Assembly (NCBI RefSeq): GCF_020099395.1 | Contig: NZ_CP083590.1 | Location: 7,254,001 to 7,318,000 of the forward strand | Length of the DNA: 64,000 nt | Source: Streptomyces mobaraensis | GTDB taxonomy: Bacteria; Actinomycetota; Actinomycetes; Streptomycetales; Streptomycetaceae | Reading direction: 5' to 3' | In this document: piece after piece, positions 1 to 9,256 of the stretch | Layout of the letters: each line of letters begins with the position of its first letter | Numbering within the stretch: position 1 is the stretch's first letter | The notes under the pieces: generated by a model | The model's input: the letters and a program-made list of their open reading frames with translations, nothing else | What the model was told of the DNA's origin: nothing | The model's database searches: none | Made by a program: the position numbers and the translations under genes

Positions 1-216
1 CTCGTGCTCGTCCAGGTAGGAGATCAGGACGTCGGCGCCCTCCCGGGCGTAGGCGATGGCCACGGCCTTGCCGATGCCGCTGTCCCCGCCGGTGACCACC
101 GCCGCCTTGCCCTTCAGCCGGCCCGACCCCCGGTAGCTCTCCTCGCCGTGGTCGGCCCGGGGCCGCAGCTCCTTCTCGACGCCGGGGACCTCCTGCTGCT
201 GTGCCGGCCGGGTCAT
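1..216 (-). CDS. Short-chain dehydrogenase/reductase (N-terminal part only)
   Basis: The gene reads leftward out of the window, so only the first 72 residues are visible. After a charged N-terminal extension of about 40 residues (typical of the general-stress SDR group with an extended N-terminus) comes the Rossmann dinucleotide-binding motif [14 protein letters not shown] at roughly residues 49-62. The ATG at 216 follows an AGGAGG ribosome site about 4 nt upstream. The family consists of NAD(P)-dependent oxidoreductases, often annotated as glucose/ribitol or general-stress dehydrogenases. The catalytic Tyr-x-x-x-Lys lies outside the window, so the substrate cannot be judged. Confidence 0.85.
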   Translation of the reverse strand, partial: MTRPAQQQEVPGVEKELRPRADHGEESYRGSGRLKGKAAVVTGGDSGIGKAVAIAYAREGADVLISYLDEHE

Positions 217-813
217 GGTGCCTCCTCGCTCCGCGCTCGGCCCTCGGGGAGGGCGCGCGGGGATGTCTGGGATCTTCCCTGGGGACCTTTCCTGGGGGTC
301 TTCCCTGGGATCTTCTCGGTACCGGCTCCGCGTACCCGGCCGGGCGGCCCGGATGCGCACCGTGGGTCGCCACCCCGCCGACGGCCGGCGCCGGCGCCCA
401 GCCTCGCCGATCCGCCGCGGCGGCGGGGAGAGGCGGGCCGCCGGTGCCGGGCGGTGCGGCCGGATGGCGCACGGCCGTGTGGGAGAGCACTGGTGAGGGC
501 AGCCTCGCGCGGACCGCCGGCGGCCGGGGCGCCTCGTGGGCGTGTGCGGACCCGGGCGGGAACGGAGCCGCCGTACCGCTGTGCGGGGAGCCGGGCGCGG
601 GCCGGCGCTCGTGGGGTTGTCCGCCCGGCAGGGCGTGGGGACGTGCGCGGACCCGGATACGCCCGCGCGAGCGACCGGCCCCGCCGCACCGGGCGTCAAC
701 GGCCCCCCGGCCGGGCAGACCGCCTCGACGGGACCGTCGCCCCGTGCGGGCGAACGAGTGATTCGCCCCCTCCGTGGGCAGGCGGTGCCGCGACCAGGGA
801 AAGGGGAAACACC
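217..813. other. Intergenic stretch without a supported gene
   Basis: This 597-bp region separates the leftward SDR from the rightward phosphoglucomutase. Several frames stay open only because stop codons are rare in such GC-rich DNA. None has a ribosome site or recognisable protein. Around 271-320 a short TTCCCTGGG-type motif is repeated imperfectly three times. Confidence 0.5.
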
Positions 814-1569
814 GTGACCGCTCTCGGCCTGCCCGCCACCGTCCGCGCCTGCCTGTTCGACCTGGACGGTGTCCTCACCCGGACGGCGACCGTCCACGCT
901 GCGGCCTGGAAGGAGATGTTCGACGCCTTCCTCGCCCAGCGCGACGGGCCGGACTTCCGGCCGTTCGACAAGGTCGCCGACTACGACGCGTACGTCGACG
1001 GCATGCCCAGGGCCGACGGCGTCCGGACCTTCCTGGCCTCGCGCGACATCACCCTCCCCGAGGGGAGCGACGACGACCCGCCGGACCGGGAGACCGTGCA
1101 CGGTCTCGGCAACCGCAAGAACGCCCTGGTCCTGGCGAAGATCAAGAAGGAGGGCGTCCAGCCCTACCCGGGCTCGGTGCGGTACGTCGAGGCCGTCCGG
1201 GCGGCCGGGCTGCGCCGGGCCGTCGTCTCGTCCAGCGCCAACTGCCGCGACGTCCTCGTCGCGGCGGGCATCGAGGACCTGTTTGAGGTGCGGATCGACG
1301 GCCTGGTCGCCACCGAACGGCACCTGCCGGGCAAACCGCATCCCGACACCTTCCTCGCCGCCGCCGAGGCGCTCGGCGTGGCCCCGGCCGAGGCCGCGGT
1401 CTTCGAGGACGCCCTGGCCGGCATGGAGGCCGGGCGCTCCGGGAAGTTCGGCCACGTCGTGGGCGTCAACCGGGCGGACCAGGCCGACGCGCTGCGCCAA
1501 CACGGCGCGGACGTCGTCGTGGACGACCTTTCGGACCTTCTTTCGGATCATCTGGGGGAGACAGCGTGA
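814..1569 (+). CDS. Beta-phosphoglucomutase family HAD hydrolase
   Basis: A 251-residue HAD-superfamily protein. HAD motif I is [10 protein letters not shown] near the N-terminus, motif II is the SSS at about residue 137, motif III is the Lys in GKPHPDTF and motif IV is [11 protein letters not shown]. This set matches the beta-phosphoglucomutase branch, which interconverts beta-glucose 1-phosphate and glucose 6-phosphate. The GTG start at 814 follows an AAAGGGGAA ribosome site at about 800-808; the frame is open further upstream but carries no family sequence. The stop overlaps the start of the GH65 gene by 4 bp (GTGA). That fits joint action: the phosphorylase releases beta-glucose 1-phosphate and this enzyme feeds it to glycolysis. 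A trehalose-phosphatase-like HAD role is less likely given the partner. Confidence 0.88.
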   Translation: MTALGLPATVRACLFDLDGVLTRTATVHAAAWKEMFDAFLAQRDGPDFRPFDKVADYDAYVDGMPRADGVRTFLASRDITLPEGSDDDPPDRETVHGLGNRKNALVLAKIKKEGVQPYPGSVRYVEAVRAAGLRRAVVSSSANCRDVLVAAGIEDLFEVRIDGLVATERHLPGKPHPDTFLAAAEALGVAPAEAAVFEDALAGMEAGRSGKFGHVVGVNRADQADALRQHGADVVVDDLSDLLSDHLGETA

Positions 1570-3953
1570 TCACTCATCCGGCCTTTCTCGTCGAGCCCTG
1601 GTGCCTCCGCGAGACCGAGCTCAACCTGGGGGTGCTCTCGCAGAGCGAGTCGGTCTTCGCGCTGTCCAACGGCCACATCGGCTGGCGCGGCAACCTGGAC
1701 GAGGGCGAGCCGCACGGGCTGCCGGGCAGCTACCTCAACGGCGTCTTCGAGTTCCGCCCGCTGCCCTACGCCGAGGCCGGCTACGGCTATCCGGAATCCG
1801 GCCAGACGGTCATCAACGTCACCAACGGCAAGGTGATCCGGCTGCTCGTCGACGACGAGCCGTTCGACCTCCGCTACGGCCGGCTGCACCGGCACGAACG
1901 GGTGCTGGACTTCCGCACCGGCCTGCTGCACCGCACCGCCGAGTGGACGTCGCCCAGCGGCCGGAGCGTCCGCGTCCGCTCCACCCGGCTGGTCTCCTTC
2001 ACCCAGCGCGCGGTGGCGGCGGTGGCGTTCGAGGTGGAACCCCTCGACGGCGACGTGCGGATCGTCGTCCAGTCGGAGCTGGTGGCCAATGAGGAGATGC
2101 CTGACCTCGGCGGCGACCCGCGGACGGCGTCCCAGCTCAAGGACCCGCTCGTGCCGGAGCAGGCCGCCGCCCACGGCTCCCGGCTGCGGCTGCTGCACCG
2201 CACCGCCCGCAGCGACCTGAAGGTCGCCGTCTCGGCGGACCACGTCGTCGACGGGCCCGAGAAGACCGAGATGTCGTCGGAGAGCAGCGAGAACCTCAGC
2301 CGGCTCACCGTGGCCGCGCGGCTCGGCTCGGGACAGCGGCTGCGGGTGGAGAAGTTCGTCTCCCACGGCTGGTCGGCCGTCCGCTCCGTCTCCGCCCTGC
2401 ACGACCAGGTGGACGCCGCGCTCGCCGGCGCCACCAGCACCGGCTGGCGCGGGCTGCTCCAGGAGCAGCGCACCTACCTCGACCACTTCTGGGCCCGCGC
2501 CGACGTCGAGGTGGACGGGGACGCCGAGATCCAGCAGGCCGTCCGGTTCGCCCTGTTCCACGTCCTCCAGGCGGGCGCCCGCGGCGAGGCCCGCGCCCTG
2601 CCCGCCAAGGGCCTCACCGGACCCGGCTACGACGGCCACTGCTTCTGGGACACCGAGTCCTTCGTCCTCCCGGCGCTCACCTACACCGCCCCCCAGGCCG
2701 TCGAACAGGCGCTGCGCTGGCGCCACAGCACCATGCCCGCCGCCCAGGAACGCGCCCGCCAACTGGGGCTGCGCGGCGCCGCGTTCCCCTGGCGGACCAT
2801 CAACGGCGACGAGTGCTCGGCCTACTGGCCGGCCGGCACGGCCGCGTTCCACGTCAACGCCGACATCGCGGACGCGGTGGTGCGGTACGTCTCCGCCACC
2901 GACGACGAGGACTTCGAGCGGGAGATCGGGCTGCCGCTGCTCGTCGAGACCGCCCGGCTCTGGCGGTCGCTGGGCCACCACGACCACCACGGCGACTTCC
3001 ACATCGACGGGGTGACCGGCCCCGACGAGTACAGCGCCGTCTGCGACGACAACCTGTACACCAACCTGATGGCGCAGCAGAACCTGCGCGCGGCGGCGAA
3101 CGCCGCCGAACGCCACCCCGACACGGCCGGCACCCTCGGCGTCGACGACGAGGAGACCGCCGCCTGGCGCGACGCGGCCCATCGGATGACCCTGCCGTAC
3201 AACGAGGAACTGGGGGTCCACGAACAGTCGGCGGGGTTCACCGGCCACCAGATGTGGGACTTCGCGCGGACGGGCGAGGACCAGTACCCGCTGATGCTGC
3301 ACTTCCCCTACTTCGACCTCTACCGCAAGCAGGTCGTCAAACAGGCGGACCTCGTCCTCGCCATGTGTCTGCGCGGCGACGCCTTCACCGACGAGCAGAA
3401 GGCGCGCAACTTCGCCTACTACGAGGCGCTGACCGTCCGCGACTCCTCGCTCTCCGCCTGCGGGCAGGCGGTCATGGCCGCCGAGGTGGGCCACATGCGG
3501 CTCGCCTACGACTACCTGGGCGAGGCGGCCATGATGGACCTCTCCGACCTGGAGGGGAACACTCGCGACGGGATACACATCGCCTCCCTCGCCGGCACCT
3601 GGTTCGCCCTGGTCATGGGGTTCGGCGGGATGCGCGACCACGGCGACGCGCTCGCCTTCGCGCCCCGGCTGCCCGAACAGCTCGGCAGGCTCGCCTTCAC
3701 CCTCCAGGTCAGGGGGCGCAGGCTGCGGGTGGAGATCACGGGCACCACGGCCACGTACACCCTCCTGGAAGGGGAGGCCCTGGACGTGTGGCACTGCGGC
3801 GAGCGGCTGACGGTGACGCCCACCGCGTCGGAGTCCCGCGAGGTGCCGAAGCTGCCGGCCCGGCCCGCGCCGGAACAGCCCGCGGGCCGCAGCCCGGCGC
3901 GGCGCCGGGCGGTCGCCCACGCCGAGTCGGAGGCGGCTCCGGGATATCGGTGA
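1566..3953 (+). CDS. Glycoside hydrolase family 65 disaccharide phosphorylase
   Basis: A 795-residue protein of normal GH65 length. The family's catalytic acid lies in [10 protein letters not shown], with the Glu at residue 488, very close to its place in characterised maltose phosphorylases. The N-terminal beta-sandwich (about 1-270), the (alpha/alpha)6 barrel (about 310-690) and a C-terminal beta-sheet domain can be recognised in order. GH65 enzymes phosphorolyse or hydrolyse alpha-glucosides such as maltose, trehalose or kojibiose, giving beta-glucose 1-phosphate when they act as phosphorylases. Coupling to the upstream beta-phosphoglucomutase supports a phosphorylase. The exact sugar cannot be read from the sequence. 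The last ~45 residues are a Pro/Ala/Arg-rich tail. No secretion signal is seen, so the enzyme is cytoplasmic. Confidence 0.92.
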   Translation: MITHPAFLVEPWCLRETELNLGVLSQSESVFALSNGHIGWRGNLDEGEPHGLPGSYLNGVFEFRPLPYAEAGYGYPESGQTVINVTNGKVIRLLVDDEPFDLRYGRLHRHERVLDFRTGLLHRTAEWTSPSGRSVRVRSTRLVSFTQRAVAAVAFEVEPLDGDVRIVVQSELVANEEMPDLGGDPRTASQLKDPLVPEQAAAHGSRLRLLHRTARSDLKVAVSADHVVDGPEKTEMSSESSENLSRLTVAARLGSGQRLRVEKFVSHGWSAVRSVSALHDQVDAALAGATSTGWRGLLQEQRTYLDHFWARADVEVDGDAEIQQAVRFALFHVLQAGARGEARALPAKGLTGPGYDGHCFWDTESFVLPALTYTAPQAVEQALRWRHSTMPAAQERARQLGLRGAAFPWRTINGDECSAYWPAGTAAFHVNADIADAVVRYVSATDDEDFEREIGLPLLVETARLWRSLGHHDHHGDFHIDGVTGPDEYSAVCDDNLYTNLMAQQNLRAAANAAERHPDTAGTLGVDDEETAAWRDAAHRMTLPYNEELGVHEQSAGFTGHQMWDFARTGEDQYPLMLHFPYFDLYRKQVVKQADLVLAMCLRGDAFTDEQKARNFAYYEALTVRDSSLSACGQAVMAAEVGHMRLAYDYLGEAAMMDLSDLEGNTRDGIHIASLAGTWFALVMGFGGMRDHGDALAFAPRLPEQLGRLAFTLQVRGRRLRVEITGTTATYTLLEGEALDVWHCGERLTVTPTASESREVPKLPARPAPEQPAGRSPARRRAVAHAESEAAPGYR

Positions 3954-3989
3954 GGCGGGTAGGGTTGTTGAGGGTGGTGTGACCATTGC

Positions 3990-4009
3990 GCCGCACCCTA
4001 GGGTGCGGC
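3990..4009. promoter_or_regulatory. Perfect 20-bp palindrome touching a start codon
   Basis: GCCGCACCCTAGGGTGCGGC is a perfect inverted repeat ending 1 nt before the ATG at 4011. It contains TAGGGT (3999-4004), a good Streptomyces -10 element placed 6 nt before the ATG. No ribosome site exists. The simplest reading is an operator overlapping a promoter that makes a leaderless mRNA. Confidence 0.55.
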
Positions 4010-4010
4010 C

Positions 4011-4790
4011 ATGAGCGCAACCGACTACCTCTCCGACCTGTTCTCGCTGCACGGGCGGGTCGCTGTCGTCACGGGCGGCAGCTCCGGCATCGGCCGGGCG
4101 ATGGCGGTGGCCCTCGCCCGGGCCGGGGCGAGCGTCGTCGTAGTGGCCCGCAGGGAAGCCGAACTCGACGACACCGTCCGCGAGATAGCGGCACACGGCG
4201 GCCGGGCGGCGCGGGTCAGCGCCGACCTCGGCACCCGGAACGGCGTCCGCGCCGCCGCCGAGGAGGCCGCCCGGGCGTTCGGCGAGCCCGACATCCTCGT
4301 CAACAGCGCGGGCGTCAACCTGCGTCCGCCGATGGGCGAGCTGGGGGACGACGTGTGGGACGCCACCCTGTCCGTCAACCTGGAGGCCCCCTTCCTGCTC
4401 GGGCAGCGGTTCGGGCCCGGCATGGCCGAGCGCGGATACGGGCGGATCATCCACGTCACCTCGCAGCAGGCGCACCGGGCGTTCGTGCAGAGCGGCGCGT
4501 ACGGCGTCTCCAAGGGCGCCCTGGAGTCCCTCGCCCGCTCCCAGGCCGAGGCCTGGTCGCCGTACGGCGTCACCTGCAACACCCTCGTCCCCGGCTTCGT
4601 CATGACCCCGCTCAACGCACGCCTCTCCTCCGACCCGGAGAAGGTCGCCGCGCTCGCCGCCCGCACCCTCACCGGGCGGAACGGGGTCGCCGAGGACTTC
4701 GCGGGGGCGGTGGTCTTCCTGGCGAGCCGGGCGTCGGCGTATGTGACGGGGCAGTCGGTGTTCGTGGACGGAGGGTTCTCGGTGCACTGA
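4011..4790 (+). CDS. Short-chain dehydrogenase (gluconate 5-dehydrogenase-like)
   Basis: A 259-residue classical SDR. The cofactor motif VTGGSSGIG is at about residues 22-30, the NAG-type motif appears as NSAGVN near 104, and the catalytic Tyr/Lys pair is in YGVSKG at about 164-169. The C-terminus FVDGGFSVH is typical of the 3-oxoacyl-ACP reductase/gluconate dehydrogenase group. The gene probably performs NAD(P)-dependent oxidation or reduction of a polyol, sugar acid or ketone. It stands alone: GH65 ends 57 bp upstream and the next gene starts 113 bp downstream. The start abuts a palindrome and lacks a ribosome site, so translation is probably leaderless. Confidence 0.88.
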   Translation: MSATDYLSDLFSLHGRVAVVTGGSSGIGRAMAVALARAGASVVVVARREAELDDTVREIAAHGGRAARVSADLGTRNGVRAAAEEAARAFGEPDILVNSAGVNLRPPMGELGDDVWDATLSVNLEAPFLLGQRFGPGMAERGYGRIIHVTSQQAHRAFVQSGAYGVSKGALESLARSQAEAWSPYGVTCNTLVPGFVMTPLNARLSSDPEKVAALAARTLTGRNGVAEDFAGAVVFLASRASAYVTGQSVFVDGGFSVH

Positions 4791-4903
4791 GCGGCGTCGC
4801 CTCCGAAGGGGCGACCCTGAGGGGGCGTCGGATTTTCTCAGGGTGGCGTCAGGGGTGATGTGGGGGAAGGCCCGGATGCCGGGGGCGGTGCCGGCGGAGA
4901 AGC

Positions 4904-6190
4904 ATGGGGCACATGAATTCCTCTTCTCCGACGCACACTTCCTCTTCGACGCACACTTCCTCTTCCCCGGGCGCGTCCGCGCCTTCCGCTTCCCGGCGCC
5001 GCCGCCGGGCCCTCGCCGGGGCCGCGCTGGCCGGTTCGCTGCTCCTGACCGTGGGAGCACCGGCCGCGCTGGCCGTGGCCGACACGGGCGCCGCCTCGAC
5101 CCCCGCCTCCGCCCCCGCCCGGGGGCAGGCGATGCCGCCGCTGGACACCCAGGCCCTCCGCGCGGCCATCGCGAACCTCGGCGACCCGCAGGCCACGGCC
5201 GCGCAGGTGAGAGTCGACGGCTCGGCCGGGCGCTGGTACGGCACGTCGGGCGTCGCGGACCTCCGGACGAAGCGTCCCGTACGGCAGGACGACGCGTTCC
5301 GGATCGGCAGCATCACCAAGGTCTTCGTCGCCACCGTCGTGCTGCAACTGGCCGCGGAGCACAAGGTGGACCTCGACGCCCCCGTCCAGCGCTACCTGCC
5401 CGGTGTGCTGCCCGCCGGCTTCCCGCCGATCACGATCACCCACTTGCTGAACCACACCAGCGGCCTGCCGGCGGAGAAGGGCACCCCCGACGTCTCCACC
5501 CCCGAGAAGGTCCTCCAGCACCGCTACGACCGGTGGACGCCGCGGCAGATGGTGTCACTGGTGAGCCACGGGACGATGAAATTCGCCCCGGGTACCAAGC
5601 AGGAATACAGGGGAATCAATTATGTGCTGGCCGCCATGGTGATCGAGAAGGTGACCGGCCACGCCTACGGGGACGAGATAGGCAAGCGGATCATCCGCCC
5701 CCTCCACCTCACCCGGACGTCCGTGCCCGGCAAGGACCTCACGATCCACGGGCCGCACGTGCACGGCTACTTGGCGATGTCCGACGGCACTCTCCGGGAC
5801 GCCACGGTGTACGACCAGACGGAAGCCTGGGGCGAGGGGGAGATGATCTCCACCACCGGGGACCTGGACCGCTTCCTCTCCGCGCTCTTCTCCGGCCGGC
5901 TGCTGCCCGCGGCCCAGCTGGAGAAGATGTTCACCCTGCCGTCCGGGAACGTGCGCATGGTGGACGGCACTCCGGCCCGCTACGGCGCCGGACTGCAGAC
6001 GGTCACGGTGAACGGCGTGACGTTCTGGGGCAAGACCGGGGAGCGGTACGGCTACAACTCGGCGATGGTCGCCACCCGCGATCAGCAGCGTCGGCTCGTG
6101 TACTCCTTCAACCCCACCCACCGCGACCAGTCCCAGATGAAGATGACCCTCCGCATAGCGGACGCGGCCACCAAGGGGAAGAGGAGCTAG
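4904..6190 (+). CDS. Secreted serine hydrolase, class C beta-lactamase / D-Ala-D-Ala carboxypeptidase fold
   Basis: A 428-residue protein with a Ser/Thr-rich leader, an RRRR stretch and a hydrophobic segment (ALAGAALAGSLLLTVGAPAALA). It should be exported by Sec, or by Tat through the arginine run. The nucleophile motif S-x-x-K is SITK in IGSITKVF at about residue 126. The second motif looks like the YRGINY segment and the third (K/H)TG motif is GKTGERYGY. These match the R61-type DD-peptidase/beta-lactamase-like serine hydrolases, which act on peptidoglycan peptides, D-amino-acid peptides or esters. GGAG lies 4 nt before ATG 4904; ATG 4913 is an alternative start. The gene ends 7 bp before a convergent micro-ORF. 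Confidence 0.87.
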   Translation: MGHMNSSSPTHTSSSTHTSSSPGASAPSASRRRRRALAGAALAGSLLLTVGAPAALAVADTGAASTPASAPARGQAMPPLDTQALRAAIANLGDPQATAAQVRVDGSAGRWYGTSGVADLRTKRPVRQDDAFRIGSITKVFVATVVLQLAAEHKVDLDAPVQRYLPGVLPAGFPPITITHLLNHTSGLPAEKGTPDVSTPEKVLQHRYDRWTPRQMVSLVSHGTMKFAPGTKQEYRGINYVLAAMVIEKVTGHAYGDEIGKRIIRPLHLTRTSVPGKDLTIHGPHVHGYLAMSDGTLRDATVYDQTEAWGEGEMISTTGDLDRFLSALFSGRLLPAAQLEKMFTLPSGNVRMVDGTPARYGAGLQTVTVNGVTFWGKTGERYGYNSAMVATRDQQRRLVYSFNPTHRDQSQMKMTLRIADAATKGKRS

Positions 6191-6197
6191 CGGCGGC

Positions 6198-6260
6198 TCA
6201 GCCGACGTAGCGGCGGGCGCGGGTGATGACGACGACGGTGGTGGTGCGGGGAGCGGTCAC
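6198..6260 (-). CDS. Twenty-residue ORF resembling a glycosyltransferase N-terminus
   Basis: GTG at 6260 overlaps the stop of the glycosyltransferase upstream by 4 bp (GTGA), so it would be translated by coupling. The peptide includes TTTVVVITRARR, which closely resembles the first beta-strand of GT2 glycosyltransferases, including its neighbour (VGVVIITRNRR). It stops after 20 codons. It is probably the remnant of a second, tandem GT2 gene whose body was deleted. A functional micropeptide is possible but unsupported. Confidence 0.4.
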   Translation of the reverse strand: MTAPRTTTVVVITRARRYVG

Positions 6261-7234
6261 GGTTCCTCCTCGTGCGCGCGGCGGGCCGTGACGGTCGGCG
6301 GTGGCGGGCCGCCCCGGCAGGCGGGCGCGGCCGGACCGGTCGCAGTGGCTTGCGGCGCCGGACAGGGAGCGCGCTCGACGAGCCGCGCGCCGCGTTCGAC
6401 GGCCGGCGGCAGGGGGCGTCGGCGGGCCAGGGCGGCGGGGAGCCGGCGCAGGACCCCGGCCAGCGCGCGCCGGGCCTCCCGGTCGCCGGGGCAGTCCCGC
6501 GCCAGCGACCAGGTGCGGGAGAGGGCGTACGGCAGGGGGCGGACCAGCCAGGCCGTCAGCAGCTCGTTGCGCCGCACCCGTGCCGGCCGGCCGGCACGCG
6601 GCGCCGGGTCGGGGACGTGCCGGGCGACGAGGGCGGGGCAGTGGACCAGCCCCCAGCCCCGCCGGGCCAGTTCGAGGGCGAGCAGGTTCTCCTCGCCCGC
6701 GAAGTGCAGCAGCGGGTCGAAGCCGCCCGCTTCGAGGAAGGGCTCCCGTCGTACGACGGCCGAGCAGGCGAGGAAACCGAGGATGGAGGGACCGGGCAGG
6801 TCGGGCGCCCGGCCCAGAGGGGAGGCCGCGAGGACGCGGTTGACGGGATCGGGCCGGCCTTCGGGGCCCACCCGGATGGTGGCGGCGATCAGCGCGAGGC
6901 GCGCGTGGGTGTCGAACAACTCGGCCGCCGCGGCGAGGGAGCCGGGCTCCCACCAGGAGTCGTCGTCCGCGAACGCGATGTAGGGCGTGTCCAGGGCTGC
7001 CGCGCCGATGTTGCGGCCCACGGCGCCGAGGTTGCGGCCCGTCTCCAGGAGACGGACCTGTGGATGCAGGTCGCGCACGGCGGCGGGGGTGCCATCGTGG
7101 GAACCGTTGTCGACGACGATGATCGGGGGGTGCTCGGGGAGTTCGGTGAGGTGGTGGAGGGTGCGTAGGAGGTGGGGCCGCCGGTTGCGGGTGATGATGA
7201 CGACGCCTACGCGGGGGGTGGGGGCGGGGGGCAC
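6257..7234 (-). CDS. Family 2 glycosyltransferase
   Basis: A 325-residue GT-A fold glycosyltransferase. The N-terminal strand VGVVIITRNRR is followed by IIVVDNGSHDGT and the metal-binding DxD region as FADDDSWW (about residues 90-97). GT2 enzymes transfer a sugar from an NDP-sugar to lipid, glycan or small-molecule acceptors. No membrane helix is visible, so it is probably cytoplasmic or peripheral. The GTG start follows an AGGAG. The last 90 residues are Arg/Pro/Ala-rich and look unstructured. No sugar-biosynthesis gene is adjacent, so donor and acceptor are unknown. Confidence 0.86.
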   Translation of the reverse strand: MPPAPTPRVGVVIITRNRRPHLLRTLHHLTELPEHPPIIVVDNGSHDGTPAAVRDLHPQVRLLETGRNLGAVGRNIGAAALDTPYIAFADDDSWWEPGSLAAAAELFDTHARLALIAATIRVGPEGRPDPVNRVLAASPLGRAPDLPGPSILGFLACSAVVRREPFLEAGGFDPLLHFAGEENLLALELARRGWGLVHCPALVARHVPDPAPRAGRPARVRRNELLTAWLVRPLPYALSRTWSLARDCPGDREARRALAGVLRRLPAALARRRPLPPAVERGARLVERAPCPAPQATATGPAAPACRGGPPPPTVTARRAHEEEP

Positions 7235-7273
7235 GGCTCCTGGGTAACCGTTGCGCGGGGGTGCAAACGGTGG

Positions 7274-7506
7274 GGTTGCCCCGGACCCGCCCCTTCACCG
7301 CTTCCTGGGGCTGCGCCCCAGACCCCGCTTGTCGCGGCTTCGCCGCTCGTCCTCAAACTCCCCCAGAGGGGGCACCCCCAACGGGCTGAAATCAGCCCGT
7401 TGGGGGTGCCCCCTCTGGGGGAGTTTGAGGACAGCGCGCGCAGCGCGCTTCGGGGTGCGGGGCGGAGCCCCGCAAGAAACGGCGAAAGGGCGGGACCGGG
7501 GCAACC
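7274..7506. repeat. Large nested palindrome, copy A
   Basis: A 233-bp element with terminal inverted repeats (GGTTGCCCCGG at the left end, its complement at the right) ends directly at the stop codon of the FAD/Rieske gene. Its centre (7349-7432) is a perfect 41-bp inverted repeat with a 2-nt loop. Shared modules with copies B and C include TTCCTGGGGCTGCGCCCCAG, GCGGCTTCGCCGC and CCTCAAAC. It can fold into a very stable cruciform and probably terminates transcription leaving the FAD gene before the GT2 gene. Confidence 0.85.
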
Positions 7507-9072
7507 TCACCCCCCGACCTCCCGCCGCTCCAGCGCCCGCACCGCCGGCCCCTGAAGCACCGACCCGTCGGGCGCGAACCGCGAGCCGTGGCAGGGGCAT
7601 TCCCACGCCCGCTCCGCCGCGTTGAAGGCGACCAGGCAGCCCAGATGCGTACAGCGGGCGGACACCGCGTGCGCGGTGCCGTCCTCGTCGCGGTACACCG
7701 CGCAGTGCCGGCCGTTGACGCGCACGACCTCGCCGGTTCCGGGGGCGATGCCGGCGACGGCGTCCGCGCCGCCCGGCCGGAGCCGGTCGCCGACGAAGTG
7801 GCGGGCGACCTCGGCCTGGTGCCGGAGGAAGGCGGGGGCCTCGCGGACCTGGGTCCAGAGCCGGCGCGGGTCGTAGAGGTCGGCCCATGGCGGGCGCCGG
7901 CCGTCGATCAGTTCGGTGAGCAGCCGGCCCGCCATGACGCCGCCGCTCATGCCCCAGCCGCCGAAACCGGTGGCGACCCAGGTGTGGTGGGCGCGCGGGT
8001 GGAAGGCGCCGACCAGGGGGACGGTGTCGGTGGAGTCGTTGTCCTGGGTCGCCCAGTGCCGGTCGAACACGAGGGCGGGGAAGCGTTCGCGGGCCCAGCC
8101 GGCCAGCCGCTCGAAGCGGGCGGCGACGTCGGCGGTGCCGGGCTTGAAGCTCTCCCCGGTGACGATGAGCAGTCGCCGCCCGTCCTCGTGCGGCGCGCTG
8201 CGGACGGACCGCGTACCGCCCTCGGAGGTGATGTACATCCCGCCCGGGTCCTGGTCGGCGGGCAGGGTGCCGGTGACCACCAGTTCCCGGCGCGGTGAGA
8301 GCCGGGCGAAGAGCAGGGCCCGGTCGAAGACCGGGTAGTGGGTGGCGACCACGACGTCCCGGGCGGTGAGCACGGCGCCGTCCGCGGTCGTCACCCGGCA
8401 GGGCGTGCCCTCGTCCAGGCCGGTGACCCGGGTGTGCTCGTGGAGGGCGCCGCCGTGCGCGACCAGGTCCCGGGCGAGGGCGAGCAGGTATTTGCGCGGG
8501 TGGAACTGGAGCTGGTCGTCGAGGCGTACGGCCGCCTCCACCCGGTAGGGCAGTCCGGTCCGCTCCACGTACGTCGCGTCGAGCCCGGCCTGGGCCGCGG
8601 CGTTGACCTCCTCGCGGATCTCGCCGCGCCCCTCCGGGCGGGTGATGTAGGTGAAGGCCGGCCGGCGTTCCAGCTCGCAGTCGGCCCCCAGCAGCGCCGC
8701 CACCTCCGCGACGCGCTCGACCGCCTCGCTCTGCGACCGCGCGTACAGCCGCGCGCCCTCCGGGCCGCGGGTGCGCCGCAGCCGGGCGTAGACGAGGCCG
8801 TGCAGGGCGGTGACCTTGGCGGTGGTGTGGCCCGTCACCCCGGCGGCGATCCGGTCCGCCTCCAGGACGGCCACGGACCGTCCGGCGCGCGCCAGTTCCC
8901 ACGCGGTGCTGAGCCCGGCGACGCCGCCGCCGATCACGGCCACGTCGACGTCGGTCCCGGTGCCGGTGAGCGGGGGGTAGGCGGAGTCCGGGGAGGCGGG
9001 AGCGGTGGACAGCCAGTACGACTCGGGTTCACCGTGCAGGAGCGGGCCGGAGGGGCCGGAAGGGTGCGCCAT
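7507..9072 (-). CDS. FAD-dependent oxidoreductase with C-terminal Rieske [2Fe-2S] domain
   Basis: A 521-residue protein. A DAO-type FAD domain begins with VDVAVIGGGVAGLSTAWELA near residue 42 and contains GHTTAKVTALHG. The last ~100 residues form a Rieske domain with the ligand pairs C-T-H in CTHLGCLVAF and C-x-x-H in CPCHGSRF. This architecture is known from uncharacterised actinobacterial and Bacillus (YhfW-like) oxidoreductases, substrate unknown. ATG 9072 was chosen because a GGGGGAA motif lies upstream and the protein family begins there; the frame is open further upstream. It is divergent from the zinc alcohol dehydrogenase and followed by a large palindrome. Confidence 0.9.
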   Translation of the reverse strand: MAHPSGPSGPLLHGEPESYWLSTAPASPDSAYPPLTGTGTDVDVAVIGGGVAGLSTAWELARAGRSVAVLEADRIAAGVTGHTTAKVTALHGLVYARLRRTRGPEGARLYARSQSEAVERVAEVAALLGADCELERRPAFTYITRPEGRGEIREEVNAAAQAGLDATYVERTGLPYRVEAAVRLDDQLQFHPRKYLLALARDLVAHGGALHEHTRVTGLDEGTPCRVTTADGAVLTARDVVVATHYPVFDRALLFARLSPRRELVVTGTLPADQDPGGMYITSEGGTRSVRSAPHEDGRRLLIVTGESFKPGTADVAARFERLAGWARERFPALVFDRHWATQDNDSTDTVPLVGAFHPRAHHTWVATGFGGWGMSGGVMAGRLLTELIDGRRPPWADLYDPRRLWTQVREAPAFLRHQAEVARHFVGDRLRPGGADAVAGIAPGTGEVVRVNGRHCAVYRDEDGTAHAVSARCTHLGCLVAFNAAERAWECPCHGSRFAPDGSVLQGPAVRALERREVGG

Positions 9073-9256
9073 GGAGGAACGGATTCCCCCGCGCGGCGGA
9101 CGTACCCGGGCCCGCGTCCGCGGTTCGTCCGTTCGGCCGACCCGTCCGCGCCCCGGTTTCGGCGGACGCCGCCGGGGAACCCGGGATCCGGAATCCGGCC
9201 CCCCGGAGCCGGGGCGACAGGCGCGGAGCGACGAGAAGCGGCACGAGGGAGACGGC

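Noticed and set aside
271..320. Imperfect TTCCCTGGG repeats in the first intergenic region
   Set aside because: Only about three short copies without regular spacing or symmetry; too weak to call a repeat or operator.
4..813. In-frame 5' extension of the beta-phosphoglucomutase gene
   Set aside because: The family sequence and a good ribosome site begin at 814, and the extension overlaps the leftward SDR gene.
1548..5060. A leftward open frame of 1170 codons
   Set aside because: It is antisense to the GH65 and SDR genes, has no ribosome site or family motif, and its Val/Gly/Arg/Glu-rich composition is what reverse reading of GC-rich genes gives.
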